A DNA stretch of 64,000 nucleotides, from positions 578,017 to 642,016 of the forward strand of contig JAMLHC010000001.1 in the NCBI GenBank assembly GCA_023957335.1, in the 5' to 3' direction. Shown here one piece after another: positions 53,592 through 63,219 of this stretch. Position 1 is the stretch's first letter, and every line of letters begins with the position of its first letter. Below the pieces are notes generated by a model that was not told the DNA's origin, ran no database searches, and saw nothing but the letters and a program-made list of their open reading frames with translations. The translations under genes were made by a program, and so were the position numbers. The DNA is from Bacteroidota bacterium. GTDB lineage: Bacteria; Bacteroidota; Bacteroidia; NS11-12g; UBA955.

Positions 53592-55820
53592 TTAGTATGC
53601 ACTTTCAAACACAGGGTTCTCCTGTTTTGCTTTTTGCAATTGATTGTGTTTATAGTGTTTAAGTCCTTGTTTTAAGAAACGCACAAAATTATCTACGTTT
53701 AAATCATACGGCTGTGGGGAGTTCAACAAATTCTCATCATTGTCAAGCAGAATATAGTTGGGTTGTGAATTACTTCCGAACATACACGATTGAATGTCAG
53801 AGTTCTTCTTGCCCAAGGTAGTAACTTTTCTACCCGTTATTTTTGATAAATATTGCTCCTCTGCAGGCAAGGTAATTGTTTTATCATCCACATATAACGC
53901 GATGACGATATAGTCTTTGCTGAGGATATCGAGTATTTTTTCATCACTCCAAACCCTTGCTTCCATTTCTCTACAGTTCACACATCCATGTCCTGTGAAG
54001 TCAATAAACACAGGCTTGTTCACTTTTTTGGCGTACGCCATACCTTCTTCATAATCAAAGTAGCCTTTGAGATTGTGAGGCAAATGTAATTTGTCGGAAT
54101 ATTTGGGGGTACCTTCTACATCACCTTTTTCACCTTCAAGCTTTTCGAGTAAAGCAAAATCATGTGTTGACATAGGAGGGAGATAGCCTGCAAGTGCTTT
54201 TAACGGAGCACCAAACATACCCGGAATCAAATAAATAACAAATGAGAATGTTATAATTGCCATAATTAATCTTGGAACTTTCAGATAAGGCAAATCACTG
54301 TCGTGTGCAAATTTGAGTTTACCCAACAGATATAACCCCATCAAGGAGAAAATGATAATCCAGAGTGCTAAATAAATTTCTCTGTCTAAAATTCCCCAAT
54401 GATAGGTTTGGTCAGCCAGAGAAAGAAATTTGAGTCCCAATGCAAGTTCGAGAAATCCGAGAATGACTTTAACCGAATTAAGCCAGCCTCCGGATTTAGG
54501 CAATGAATTAAGCCAAGTTGGAAACATGGCAAACAATGCAAACGGAAATGCAAATGCAAGCGAGAAGCCAAACATTCCAACAACGGGTTTTACAAATTCT
54601 CCATTCAGACTCTCCACCAATACAATCCCAACAATAGGTCCTGTGCAACTAAACGAAACTAATGCGAGTGTTAGAGCCATGAAAAAAATACCCAAAAAAC
54701 CCCCTTTGTCTGATTGCTTATCAACTTTGTTTACCAACCAAGAAGGCAAAACGAGCTCAAAAGCACCAAAAAATGCTGCTGCAAAAAAGATGAATATCAG
54801 AAAGAAGAAAATATTAGGAATCCAGTGCGTAGCCACAAAATTAGCTGCATCTTCTCCAAATACAACTCCAACCAGACTACCTAATACGGTATAGATAAAA
54901 ATGATGGACGCACCATACAACAAACCGCTCTTGATAGATTGTGCTCTATTTTTGTTTTCACCTCCTTTCATAAAAAATGCTACGGTCATCGGAATCATGG
55001 GGAATACACAGGGAGTTAACAACGCAGCCAATCCCGATAAGAAAGCTAAAAGAAAGAATCCTAACAAGCTATCTTTAGATACACCTGCCACTTCTCCTTC
55101 ATATTTCTTAACTTCACATTTTCCAATATCATTTTCATCTTTTGCTTTGTATAAATAACTGGGTTTATATGCATTCTCGCTGGTGGTCGCCACAGTCGCG
55201 GTACTTTCTACATTATCTTTACTCTCAACTTCGCTTGTATTTTCAACATTTGCATTTGTATCACTGTGTATATTATTAGTTTGAACTTGCTCCTCCATCT
55301 TTTGCCCTGCAGCGGTACCCGATACTGTCAAACCTGAAAAAGTCATATTGGCTGTTTCCAAAGGCACACACATTCCTGACACATTGCTGCACATTTGACC
55401 TTCAAGAAACCCTTTAATGACCGGATTGGGTGCGAGGATTTTCACTTTGTGCCTTAGTTCTGCCTTCTTTTCAAATTTGCCAACTTGACACTTAAAAATA
55501 TCATCTATTTCTTTTTTGTCTCCAACGGAATAGAGATTGCCGACTGGTGCAAAGGTGTTGTTCTGTTCAAAATTGAAGTTAGCCTTGATAGGTCCTATTT
55601 CACATTCTACATTTGTAGAATAAATATACCAATCCTTGGGAGCATTGGTTGTAAAAACAATTTCAACGACATCGCCTACTTTGGCTTCGGTTTGAGAAAA
55701 CTTAAATTCCCATACCGGTTGTTTTACCATTTGTGCAGATGCACTGCTCAGATTTAGAAAATAGCTTGTCGCAACAAGAAATAGCGTAAAAATGCGTTTT
55801 AGATAAGTTAGATGTTGCAT
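53592..55820 (-). CDS. dsbD: DsbD-type thiol:disulfide interchange protein
   Basis: 742-aa inner membrane protein that carries reducing power to the periplasm. A signal peptide (FLVATSYFLNLSSASAQ) leads into the periplasmic N-terminal domain (about residues 30-165), then a membrane domain beginning FFLLAFLSGLAALLTPCVFP with the conserved Cys and LALVSFSCTGPIVG, and a C-terminal thioredoxin-like domain with FTGHGCVNCREME. The N-terminal domain also has Cys pairs. Upstream of gmhA. Confidence 0.92.
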   Translation of the reverse strand: MQHLTYLKRIFTLFLVATSYFLNLSSASAQMVKQPVWEFKFSQTEAKVGDVVEIVFTTNAPKDWYIYSTNVECEIGPIKANFNFEQNNTFAPVGNLYSVGDKKEIDDIFKCQVGKFEKKAELRHKVKILAPNPVIKGFLEGQMCSNVSGMCVPLETANMTFSGLTVSGTAAGQKMEEQVQTNNIHSDTNANVENTSEVESKDNVESTATVATTSENAYKPSYLYKAKDENDIGKCEVKKYEGEVAGVSKDSLLGFFLLAFLSGLAALLTPCVFPMIPMTVAFFMKGGENKNRAQSIKSGLLYGASIIFIYTVLGSLVGVVFGEDAANFVATHWIPNIFFFLIFIFFAAAFFGAFELVLPSWLVNKVDKQSDKGGFLGIFFMALTLALVSFSCTGPIVGIVLVESLNGEFVKPVVGMFGFSLAFAFPFALFAMFPTWLNSLPKSGGWLNSVKVILGFLELALGLKFLSLADQTYHWGILDREIYLALWIIIFSLMGLYLLGKLKFAHDSDLPYLKVPRLIMAIITFSFVIYLIPGMFGAPLKALAGYLPPMSTHDFALLEKLEGEKGDVEGTPKYSDKLHLPHNLKGYFDYEEGMAYAKKVNKPVFIDFTGHGCVNCREMEARVWSDEKILDILSKDYIVIALYVDDKTITLPAEEQYLSKITGRKVTTLGKKNSDIQSCMFGSNSQPNYILLDNDENLLNSPQPYDLNVDNFVRFLKQGLKHYKHNQLQKAKQENPVFESAY

Positions 55821-55909
55821 AAAAATTCAGTTTACAAAGTTCGTTAAAAAAAGTGTTTACAAATATTAGTTATCCTTTTAAAATATAAACTGTAATTTCG
55901 TTTGAAATC

Positions 55910-57325
55910 ATGAAAATGCGTTTAATCCTTCCCTTTCTATTGGGCTTAGTTTTTTTTATTTCAAACTCAGCGCAAGCCAATCGTATCAGCTATCAAGAAT
56001 ATATTGAGCAGTACAAAAATATTGCTATGCAGGAAATGAAAAGTCATAAAATACCCGCAAGTATTACACTCGCCCAAGGTCTATTGGAATCAGGTGCGGG
56101 CAATAGTCGTCTGGCTGTAGAAGGAAATAATCATTTTGGAATAAAATGTAAAAAAAATTGGACAGGACGCACGATAATTGAAGATGATGACGAAATAGGA
56201 GAATGCTTTAGAGCATACAACTCTCCTTTTGAATCGTATGAAGACCATTCCTTATTTTTAACAGAGAACAAAAGATATGCTTTTTTATTTGACATTCACA
56301 TACTTGATTACAAAGCCTGGGCTGACGGCTTATTGAAAGCGGGCTATGCTACCAATCAGAAATACCCTCAATTATTAATTGGTTTGATTGAAAGGTTCAC
56401 GCTTGCACAATATGATACAAGCGTTTTTTATGGACAAAAAGATCAAAATTATTTTACTGATCCCATAATTAAACCCAATATTCAGATAGTTGACAATGGC
56501 GTACCACTGACCGTAACACGTCCCGGACAGACCATACACTCCATTGCTGAAGACAACAATATGCGTGACTGGCAAATCTACAAATACAATGACCTACCAA
56601 AAGATGCACGAATTGACCCCGGTATGATTATCTATTTAAAACCTAAACGTAATAAAGCGGCTATTGCAACCCATACTGTTGAATCGGGAGAAACAATGTG
56701 GGAGATTTCACAGAAATATGGAATAAAACTCAAAAAACTTTATAAGAAAAATCACATGGAACCGGGCACTGAAGTAAAACCGGGTGAAGTCATTAATATG
56801 AGAAGAAAACGCAAAGAAATGCCCGACACCGGCAGAGTCATAATTCAACCTTCGTTAGACATTCCAAGAACCGAGTCCAATCATGTTGAGGTTGTTACGC
56901 CCCCAACTACCAAACCGATACAAAAAGATGTGAATACCGGCACTACTACTACTACTACAACAAGCGTAGCTGAGTCCAATACTGAGGGGACATTATTCTA
57001 CACAGTAAGTATTGGTGAAACCCTATATAGCATTTCAAAAAAACTGAATATCAGCATGGATAGTTTAGCTAAATGGAATAAGCTAAAAGACAATGCATTA
57101 TATGTGGGACAAAGGCTCTCTTATTTTGCTCCACAAACTCAAAACCAAAATTCAAACAACACAACTCAAACCCGGTTCATATTACATACCATCAAGCCTG
57201 GCGAAACCCTTTACTCAATATCTCGAATATATGGCGTATCGGTTGAACAAATTCAGCAGTGGAATCAAATTTCAGGGAATGATATTAGAGTTGGACAAAC
57301 TTTGCAGATTGAAGATAATAGATAG
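55910..57325 (+). CDS. Peptidoglycan glucosaminidase with LysM domains
   Basis: 471-aa exported enzyme (signal MKMRLILPFLLGLVFFISNS, then AQA). The glucosaminidase domain (about 30-165) has LAQGLLESGAGNSRLAVEGN with the catalytic Glu, NHFGIKCKKNW and the YEDHSLFL element. Four LysM repeats follow: one degenerate (GQTIHSIAEDNNMRDWQ), then SGETMWEISQKYGIKL, GETLYSISKKLNISMD and GETLYSISRIYGVSVE. A poly-Thr linker (about 347) separates the second and third. It probably cuts or remodels the cell wall. Confidence 0.9.
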   Translation: MKMRLILPFLLGLVFFISNSAQANRISYQEYIEQYKNIAMQEMKSHKIPASITLAQGLLESGAGNSRLAVEGNNHFGIKCKKNWTGRTIIEDDDEIGECFRAYNSPFESYEDHSLFLTENKRYAFLFDIHILDYKAWADGLLKAGYATNQKYPQLLIGLIERFTLAQYDTSVFYGQKDQNYFTDPIIKPNIQIVDNGVPLTVTRPGQTIHSIAEDNNMRDWQIYKYNDLPKDARIDPGMIIYLKPKRNKAAIATHTVESGETMWEISQKYGIKLKKLYKKNHMEPGTEVKPGEVINMRRKRKEMPDTGRVIIQPSLDIPRTESNHVEVVTPPTTKPIQKDVNTGTTTTTTTSVAESNTEGTLFYTVSIGETLYSISKKLNISMDSLAKWNKLKDNALYVGQRLSYFAPQTQNQNSNNTTQTRFILHTIKPGETLYSISRIYGVSVEQIQQWNQISGNDIRVGQTLQIEDNR

Positions 57326-57400
57326 CTTAGCTCAATAAAAAATCTTCTATTCATCATTTCATTCAAATAACATAGATTTGACATCCAAAACGTTCAACAA

Positions 57401-58393
57401 ATGAAGGCTATAATCCCGGTTGCAGGCATTGGCAGCAGACTCAAGCCACACACTAACACTCAGCCCAAAGCACTTATTCCCGTAGCAGGCAAACCATTGC
57501 TCGCACATATCATTGACAACCTTCAATCAGCAGGAATAACAGAGTTTATCTTTATTATCGGATATATGGGTGATAAGGTTGAGAATTTTATTACAAAAAA
57601 CTATCCGGAACAAAAGAACAAATTTATTATTCAAACCTCGCGCAAGGGAATAGGTCACGCCATTTATCTTGCCAAAGAAAAAGTGCAAAATTGTGACAGT
57701 GTGCTTATTGTGTTGGGGGACACCATTTTCGAAACTAACTTGAAAAAAGTACTATCCGCTCCCAATTCAATGATCGGAGTCAAAAAAGTTGATGATCCGC
57801 GTCAGTTTGGGGTGGCGGAAATCAATGCAGATACAAGTATTAAAAAATTGGTCGAAAAACCTCTTATTCCCAAGTCAAACATGGCGTTAGTGGGTGTTTA
57901 TTATATAAAGGAAGTTAGTCAACTTTTTGAAGCTCTACGATACAATTTAGAAAATAAAATCAAGACCCAAAACGAATATCATCTCACAGACGCATTGATG
58001 AGGATGATTGAACAAGGAGTTGTAATCAAAACATTCGAGGTGGATAATTGGTTTGATTGTGGCAAGAAAGAAATCCTGCTGCAAACCAATGAATTGTTAT
58101 TGAAGCGATTGAAAGAATGTTCAATAGATAAAAAATCAATCAGCGACAGCATTATCATACCGCCTGTCTTTATTGGTAAAGGTGCCAAAGTTTATAAATC
58201 CGTCATTGGTCCTAATGTATCCATAGGTGATAACACAATTATTCAATCGAGTATTATCAAAAACTCTATTATTGGACCTTATGCTCATATTGAGAGCGCA
58301 ATTCTTCAAGACACTCTGATAGGCAATGACTCACGACTTAAAGGATTTGCTTACACACTGAACTTAGGAGATAGTACAGAAATCAGTTTTTAG
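57401..58393 (+). CDS. Sugar-phosphate nucleotidyltransferase with hexapeptide tail
   Basis: 330-aa enzyme with the nucleotide-binding signature AIIPVAGIGSRLKPHTNTQP and KALIPVAGKPLLAHI, then VLGDTIFE and the motif WFDCGKKE. The last 70 residues form a left-handed beta-helix (IGPNVSIGDNTIIQSSII). It may make GDP-mannose, dTDP-glucose or a related sugar nucleotide; the sugar cannot be decided from sequence. Confidence 0.82.
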   Translation: MKAIIPVAGIGSRLKPHTNTQPKALIPVAGKPLLAHIIDNLQSAGITEFIFIIGYMGDKVENFITKNYPEQKNKFIIQTSRKGIGHAIYLAKEKVQNCDSVLIVLGDTIFETNLKKVLSAPNSMIGVKKVDDPRQFGVAEINADTSIKKLVEKPLIPKSNMALVGVYYIKEVSQLFEALRYNLENKIKTQNEYHLTDALMRMIEQGVVIKTFEVDNWFDCGKKEILLQTNELLLKRLKECSIDKKSISDSIIIPPVFIGKGAKVYKSVIGPNVSIGDNTIIQSSIIKNSIIGPYAHIESAILQDTLIGNDSRLKGFAYTLNLGDSTEISF

Positions 58394-58401
58394 ACAGCAA
58401 C

Positions 58402-58430
58402 AAAAAAGCACGGCTTATATGACCGTGCTT
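58402..58430 (-). terminator. Intrinsic terminator after the RRM gene
   Basis: AAGCACGG and CCGTGCTT pair around a nine-base loop; on the minus strand TTTTTT follows. Also lies downstream of the plus-strand nucleotidyltransferase and may serve both. Confidence 0.75.
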
Positions 58431-58461
58431 CTCAACAAAAATTTCGAAAAATAGAACTTAC

Positions 58462-58734
58462 TTATTCTGCGTTTCCTTCTCTTGGTTTGTCTTCTCTTGG
58501 CTTAGCTTCATTCACAACCAATGCTCTTTCCATGAACTCTTTCTCATGCAAAGCTTGAATAGCCTCACGGGCTGCATTGTCATTGCTCATTTCTACAAAA
58601 GCAAATCCACGAGAACGATGAGTGAATTTGTCTTTAACAATTCTTGCCAAAACAACCTCTCCATAAGTGGAGAAAAGGTCTGAAAGATCTTGCTCTTTGG
58701 CACGGAAGCTAAGATTACCTACATAAATATTCAT
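58462..58734 (-). CDS. RRM RNA-binding protein
   Basis: 90-aa single-RRM protein. RNP2 is NIYVGNLSF at residues 2-10, RNP1 is RGFAFVEM, and a charged tail follows (KPREDKPREGNAE). Such small RRM proteins are widespread in Bacteroidota and are post-transcriptional regulators or RNA chaperones. The ATG at 58734 fits the family N-terminus exactly; longer readings run through the leader hairpin. Confidence 0.92.
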   Translation of the reverse strand: MNIYVGNLSFRAKEQDLSDLFSTYGEVVLARIVKDKFTHRSRGFAFVEMSNDNAAREAIQALHEKEFMERALVVNEAKPREDKPREGNAE

Positions 58735-59073
58735 ACAATTAACTTTTAAACTTGTGCGTATCATTTTGCACGGGACAATGATACGCGAATAAAACATAGC
58801 TTCGTTCATTTTTTGAAATATTTTTTTAAATTACACATCCTTAAGTTCTCAATCTTGGTTTACAACTTCTATGATTAACTACTCATGCTATTCAAATTTA
58901 ATAATAATTCAACTTGCGTTAATTAACAAAAAACCATGACCACGCCTAAATAATATCTATTTAATTTAAACTGTTGAAATGCAGTAGAAAGACCACAAAA
59001 TAATCAATTAGTTTTTTGGTAAATTAAAAGTTTGGGGCAATTTTTGCAACTCAAAATTTAAAAACAAAAACCC
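58735..59073. other. 339-base AT-rich intergenic region
   Basis: Gap between the divergent RRM and DUF4197 genes. The part next to the RRM gene holds a leader hairpin (58756-58786). The rest is AT-rich, with no open frame of note, no RNA gene and no clear promoter match. Confidence 0.6.
58756..58786 (-). promoter_or_regulatory. Ten-base perfect hairpin in the RRM gene leader
   Basis: GCGTATCATT pairs with AATGATACGC around an 11-base loop, 22 bases before the RRM ATG. It could fold in the mRNA leader and control translation, perhaps through the RRM protein itself. Confidence 0.55.
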
Positions 59074-59784
59074 ATGAAAAAAATATTTATCATCTTCGGA
59101 ATTTGGCTTGGTTTCAGTGCATGCGATTCAGTATTAAGCACGATGGAAACGGTTAATAAAAACTTAGGACCTTCAAACACAGAAATAATAGCCGGATTAA
59201 AAGAAGCTTTGACAAAAGGTATTCAAACCGGAGTTTCTAAACTCTCTGTTAAAGACGGTTTTTGGGGCAATCCCGCTATCAGAATACCCATGCCGGAGGA
59301 AGTAAAAAATGTTGAATCAACTTTACGCACAATGGGACTCGGAAGCCAAGTGGATAAAGCTACCAAAGCCCTAAACGAAGGCGCAGAACTGGCTACAAAA
59401 GAAGCTATTGACGTTTTTGTAACCGCTGTGAAAACCATGTCTATTCAAGATGCAATGGGGATACTTACCGGAGGCAATAGCGCTGCGACTAATTATCTTA
59501 AATCAACTACTACTGCATCGTTGACAGAGAAGTTCAGACCTATCATAGCCGGTTCATTAGACAAAGTAAGTGCAACAAAGTATTGGGGGGATATCATGAG
59601 CAAATACAACTTATTTGCAACAAAAAAAATCAATCCTGATTTGACCGGATATGTTACCGAGAAAGCTATGAATGCACTTTTTAAAGAAGTTGAAGTACAA
59701 GAAAATCTAATTCGCTCAAATCCGGCTCAGAGGACAACCGAAATTCTCAAAAAAGTTTTTGATTACGCAGATACAAAAAAATAA
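59074..59784 (+). CDS. DUF4197 lipoprotein
   Basis: 236-aa exported protein with a signal ending GFSAC (Cys 15) and the DUF4197 pattern: IIAGLKEALTKGIQTGVSKL, FWGNPAIRIPMPEEVKNVES, and LFKEVEVQENLIRSNPAQRT. Function unknown; these proteins are helical and periplasmic or surface lipoproteins. Confidence 0.85.
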   Translation: MKKIFIIFGIWLGFSACDSVLSTMETVNKNLGPSNTEIIAGLKEALTKGIQTGVSKLSVKDGFWGNPAIRIPMPEEVKNVESTLRTMGLGSQVDKATKALNEGAELATKEAIDVFVTAVKTMSIQDAMGILTGGNSAATNYLKSTTTASLTEKFRPIIAGSLDKVSATKYWGDIMSKYNLFATKKINPDLTGYVTEKAMNALFKEVEVQENLIRSNPAQRTTEILKKVFDYADTKK

Positions 59785-59892
59785 GTTTCGGTTTTAGGTT
59801 TATCTACACTCGAGTTTATTTAAAAAATAGCATCCATTATTTTACTAATCAATAATAATGTTTTGTTAATACATTGAATGATGGCTTGTATG

Positions 59893-59923
59893 CTTGCGTA
59901 TTAAGTGAAAATACTTACTTTTG
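59893..59923 (+). promoter_or_regulatory. Promoter of the short T9SS protein
   Basis: CTTG (59893-59896), 19-base spacer and TACTTTTG (59916-59923); 24 bases before the ATG. One mismatch in the -33 box. Confidence 0.5.
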
Positions 59924-59947
59924 AAGCATTAATTAAACAAACAAAAA

Positions 59948-60739
59948 ATGAAAATGAAATTATTACCCATGTTAAGTGTGGCTGCTGCCATGTTCTTATC
60001 TTCAAATCTTTCTGCCCAAAGAACTATCGACTGGTCAGTAAGTTCTATTCCGATACCTCCTTCCGAGTTAAGGGAAAAAGCGGATATGAGTGGAAGTACC
60101 TACACACTCTCAGCAGTATTTACAAATTTGGGACCCGACACCGCCAGAATAGGTGACACACTTTTATACCGTGTTGTTATTCCTATCAGCCAATCACAAG
60201 CTATACTTATACCCGGACCCGATATAAACACTTACGCAATCAGAGTTTTAACTAATGATATCGCACCTAATGATACCGCAATGATAAATTTATCCGGCAC
60301 TATTGGTTTCAGACCGAAATCTGTATCTTTTTATACTGGTATAACTGTTGCTTCTTTACTTATCAACGGTTCCGGTTTAGACCCTATTAAAGATGAAGAA
60401 AACAGCACCCTCGGCAATAATGTTTTGTCAGAACAAGTTCCATGGATTGTAAGACAAGGCTGGGGTGTAAATGTGAAAACTGTTGATGTTGAGAATTCTT
60501 TTAGCGTTTATCCTAATCCGTCAACAACCGGTATCTTCCAAATCAACACATTGATTATTAATGCAGACAATACCGAAAACACTATTAAAGTTTACGATTA
60601 TAGTGGGCAAGTTGTTTATGTTGCTGAACTGAATAATAACTCTACTCTTGACCTGTCTAATCTGAGCAATGGTATTTACTTTGTAACATTCAACAATGGT
60701 TTGGGCACTGAGACTACCAAAGTAAGTATAGCAAAATAA
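59948..60739 (+). CDS. Secreted protein with T9SS type A sorting domain
   Basis: 263 aa. The signal peptide is MKMKLLPMLSVAAAMFLSSN and ends near SAQ. A beta-rich domain follows (SAVFTNLGPDTARIGDTLLY) and the last 75 residues match the sorting domain (FSVYPNPSTTGIFQI; NGIYFVTFNNGLGTE). The first domain looks like an adhesin or Ig-like fold. Function unknown. Confidence 0.83.
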   Translation: MKMKLLPMLSVAAAMFLSSNLSAQRTIDWSVSSIPIPPSELREKADMSGSTYTLSAVFTNLGPDTARIGDTLLYRVVIPISQSQAILIPGPDINTYAIRVLTNDIAPNDTAMINLSGTIGFRPKSVSFYTGITVASLLINGSGLDPIKDEENSTLGNNVLSEQVPWIVRQGWGVNVKTVDVENSFSVYPNPSTTGIFQINTLIINADNTENTIKVYDYSGQVVYVAELNNNSTLDLSNLSNGIYFVTFNNGLGTETTKVSIAK

Positions 60740-60766
60740 AAAATATTTCTCCGTAAATAGAAAGAG

Positions 60767-60796
60767 TCCTCCTTCACTAAGGGGGACTTTTTTTGT
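60767..60796 (+). terminator. Intrinsic terminator after the short T9SS protein
   Basis: AGTCCTCC pairs with GGGGGACT (one T-G pair), followed by a run of seven T. Confidence 0.75.
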
Positions 60797-60834
60797 TTAG
60801 GGTCATTGCTGCTAAAATCCTATTTTTGAACCGA

Positions 60835-61935
60835 ATGAGAATACGATTTCTTGCGCTACTCCTTGCGACAAATATGTCTTCAGTCTTTGCACAAGAGTCA
60901 TTCCGCGCTACATTGTTACCCGGTTTTTTAATGCCTCATTCGGTTTCTATGCCACACATGGCTACGCATACCATGGGGGCTGAGTTTGCCTGGCAATTTA
61001 AAGGTTTGGGTAACCCATATTCCGATAGCCTATACAAACATATTGACTGGGGGCTCTCACTGTATTATAACTACTTTGGCAAACACAATATCAATGGCAG
61101 TACAATCGCTTTCATTCCTTATGTTCAGGTTAGGTTATTCAATCACAAACATTCTGAAACGATGATTAAACTGGGAGCAGGTTTAGGATACTGCTCTGCT
61201 ATTTTTGATCCCATTCGCAATCCCAAGAACAGGGCTATGAGCAGCCGTATTAACGGCTCAATGCAAATTGCTTTTCTCAATATTCGACCATTGACCAAGA
61301 ATCTCGATTTGTTGTTTGGCATAGGAATGACACATTTTTCAAATGCTAATTTTAACCGTCCGAATCTGGGTATTAACACCCCTCAGCTCAATCTGGGATT
61401 GAATTTCAAAAGTTCAAACATAAGACCCTATCGTTTTGCTACAGATACCGGAAAGTTAGCTACTCAATATTATTTTGAAACTCGCGTAGGAGTTGGGAGC
61501 AAAACAGCAACGATATCCGACCCTACAAGGCGTTCGGTTTACACCTTAGGATTAACACAAGGCATTGGAATTACTCCTATCCGCAGTGCCCGAATAGGCT
61601 TAGACCTATATTATGATAAACTTGACCCCTATATTGTATTCAACCCTGATTCTAAGACAAATTTCCAATTCAAGGATGCTTTTGAAGCAGCCATAAAAGG
61701 AGGATATGAATATTACTTTGGCAACATAGCCTTCTATCTGGACTTGGGTTACTATCTTTATAAACCCGAAAATGTAGGTAAGTTAAATTATTATATCTCA
61801 ATAGGTTTAAATTACAATTATAAAAAATTCCTTGTTGGTGTCAGACTCAAGTCCCATGCTGCAAATGCAGACTTTGTGGATTGGTGTGTAGGTTACAGAT
61901 TTAATACAAATTATATAAAAAGAAATCAAAGATGA
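60835..61935 (+). CDS. PagL-like lipid A deacylase/acyloxyacyl hydrolase-like outer membrane protein
   Basis: 366-aa predicted beta-barrel with a signal peptide (FLALLLATNMSSVFAQ). The segment GMTHFSNANFNRPNLGIN carries the His-Ser catalytic pair arrangement of PagL, and the strand pattern fits an outer membrane barrel of the larger Bacteroidota relatives. It would remove an acyl chain from lipid A; specificity is not known. Overlaps the next gene by four bases. Confidence 0.7.
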   Translation: MRIRFLALLLATNMSSVFAQESFRATLLPGFLMPHSVSMPHMATHTMGAEFAWQFKGLGNPYSDSLYKHIDWGLSLYYNYFGKHNINGSTIAFIPYVQVRLFNHKHSETMIKLGAGLGYCSAIFDPIRNPKNRAMSSRINGSMQIAFLNIRPLTKNLDLLFGIGMTHFSNANFNRPNLGINTPQLNLGLNFKSSNIRPYRFATDTGKLATQYYFETRVGVGSKTATISDPTRRSVYTLGLTQGIGITPIRSARIGLDLYYDKLDPYIVFNPDSKTNFQFKDAFEAAIKGGYEYYFGNIAFYLDLGYYLYKPENVGKLNYYISIGLNYNYKKFLVGVRLKSHAANADFVDWCVGYRFNTNYIKRNQR

Positions 61936-62681
61936 GAATTTGGGTGTTGCTCGGAGTCTGTTTGCTATTTACAACTTGTAAAAAAGGGCATGAACTTGAT
62001 TGTTTTAAATCTGCCAGCAAAATAACACAGAAGACCTATGATATAGACTGGTTTAATGAAATCAATGTCAATGGCAAAATCAGTTTGGAGTTGATATATA
62101 GCCCTAACAAAACAGCGTTAGAGGTTACCTACAATCAGAACCTGATTAGCGGTATCAGCAAAGAAATCAAAGACGGCAAACTGACACTCAAGGACGAAAA
62201 CAAATGCAACTGGGTGCGTAGCTATGACTTACAGCCAAGACTACGATTATTTTATAATGATTCGTTGCGAATTATTAATATCATAGGTGCTGCCAAAGTG
62301 TTCAACACAGACACACTCCGTCTCAACAAACTCATAATTAATAATCAAAGTGTCGAGGATGTTGAACTCACCATAAACGATGTAAACGGAATCGAATGTA
62401 ATGGCTTTAATTCTGGCGGTTTTATCATCAAAGGTCAAGCAGGCTATCTGACAAGTACCATAGACGATGCATCATTTATTGACACGCGTAAACTGACCTT
62501 AGACGACCTCTATTTATTTCATTATAGCGTTCGCACATCACATGTACAATCACAAGACATAATGGAAGTGAAACTATATGGCAAAGGAGACGTGGTTTTG
62601 AATGCCATCCCTTCGGATAGTACAAGATGGCGTTGTTGCAGGGTTGAATTGTCCAAATATGGTACAGGCGAATTCAAATAA
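61932..62681 (+). CDS. Head GIN domain (DUF2807) lipoprotein
   Basis: 249-aa lipoprotein with a short signal (MRIWVLLGVCLLFTTC, Cys 16) and a beta-helical head GIN domain: WFNEINVNGKISLELIYSPN, SGISKEIKDGKLTLKDEN, INIIGAAKVF. Coupled to the PagL-like gene. Function unknown; the two are likely cell-surface partners. Confidence 0.75.
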   Translation: MRIWVLLGVCLLFTTCKKGHELDCFKSASKITQKTYDIDWFNEINVNGKISLELIYSPNKTALEVTYNQNLISGISKEIKDGKLTLKDENKCNWVRSYDLQPRLRLFYNDSLRIINIIGAAKVFNTDTLRLNKLIINNQSVEDVELTINDVNGIECNGFNSGGFIIKGQAGYLTSTIDDASFIDTRKLTLDDLYLFHYSVRTSHVQSQDIMEVKLYGKGDVVLNAIPSDSTRWRCCRVELSKYGTGEFK

Positions 62682-62700
62682 TTAAAATAATTCAAAAAAT

Positions 62701-62728
62701 AAAAAAGGCTGCCCTTTTAGGACAGCCT
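62701..62728 (-). terminator. Intrinsic terminator after rplI
   Basis: Minus-strand AGGCTGTCC pairs with GGGCAGCCT (one T-G pair) around TAAAA, followed by TTTTTT. Confidence 0.7.
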
Positions 62729-62751
62729 CTATTCTAAAAATATTGTGTTGA

Positions 62752-63198
62752 TTAACCTTCGCTTTCGATTTGGATATCAATCTCAGTAGAAATACCTTTA
62801 TAAAGGTTGATGGTCGCTTTATAGGCACCCACCATTTTAATTTCATCATTAAAAACAATCTTTCTTCTGTCCACATCAAGACCTTTGTCTTTGAGTGCAT
62901 TAGCCACCTGAAGAGTGGTTACCGCTCCAAATATTTTGCCGGTTGTTCCGGTTTTGGTTTTAAGTGTGATAGATTGATTTGCTAACTTCTCAGATAGAAC
63001 CTCTGCGTCTTTTTTCAGCTTTTCTTGCTTAAATGCTCTCTGTTTTATTTCTTCTTCAAGAATTTTAACGGCAGAAGCAGTAGCAAGTTTAGCCATTCCT
63101 TGTGGAATCAAATAATTTCTTCCATATCCGTCTTTAACAGATACCACATCGTCTTTATGTCCAAGGTGTTTAACGTCCTGATTTAATATAATTTTCAT
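62752..63198 (-). CDS. rplI: 50S ribosomal protein L9
   Basis: 148-aa protein with the N-terminal domain MKIILNQDVKHLGHKDDVVS, the RNA-binding loop VKDGYGRNYLIPQGMAKLAT, a long connecting helix and a C-terminal domain (IFGAVTTLQVANALKDKGLD). Last gene of the rpsF-rpsR-rplI operon. Confidence 0.97.
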   Translation of the reverse strand: MKIILNQDVKHLGHKDDVVSVKDGYGRNYLIPQGMAKLATASAVKILEEEIKQRAFKQEKLKKDAEVLSEKLANQSITLKTKTGTTGKIFGAVTTLQVANALKDKGLDVDRRKIVFNDEIKMVGAYKATINLYKGISTEIDIQIESEG

Positions 63199-63219
63199 CT
63201 TAAATTCCTCCTTTATTTA

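Noticed and set aside
54430-54894. 154-codon plus-strand open frame opposite dsbD
   Set aside because: Shadow of a well-supported membrane protein gene; no domain match.
56942-56959. ACT trinucleotide repeat in the glucosaminidase gene
   Set aside because: It encodes a short poly-Thr linker between LysM domains; a three-base unit cannot shift frame, so phase variation is unlikely.
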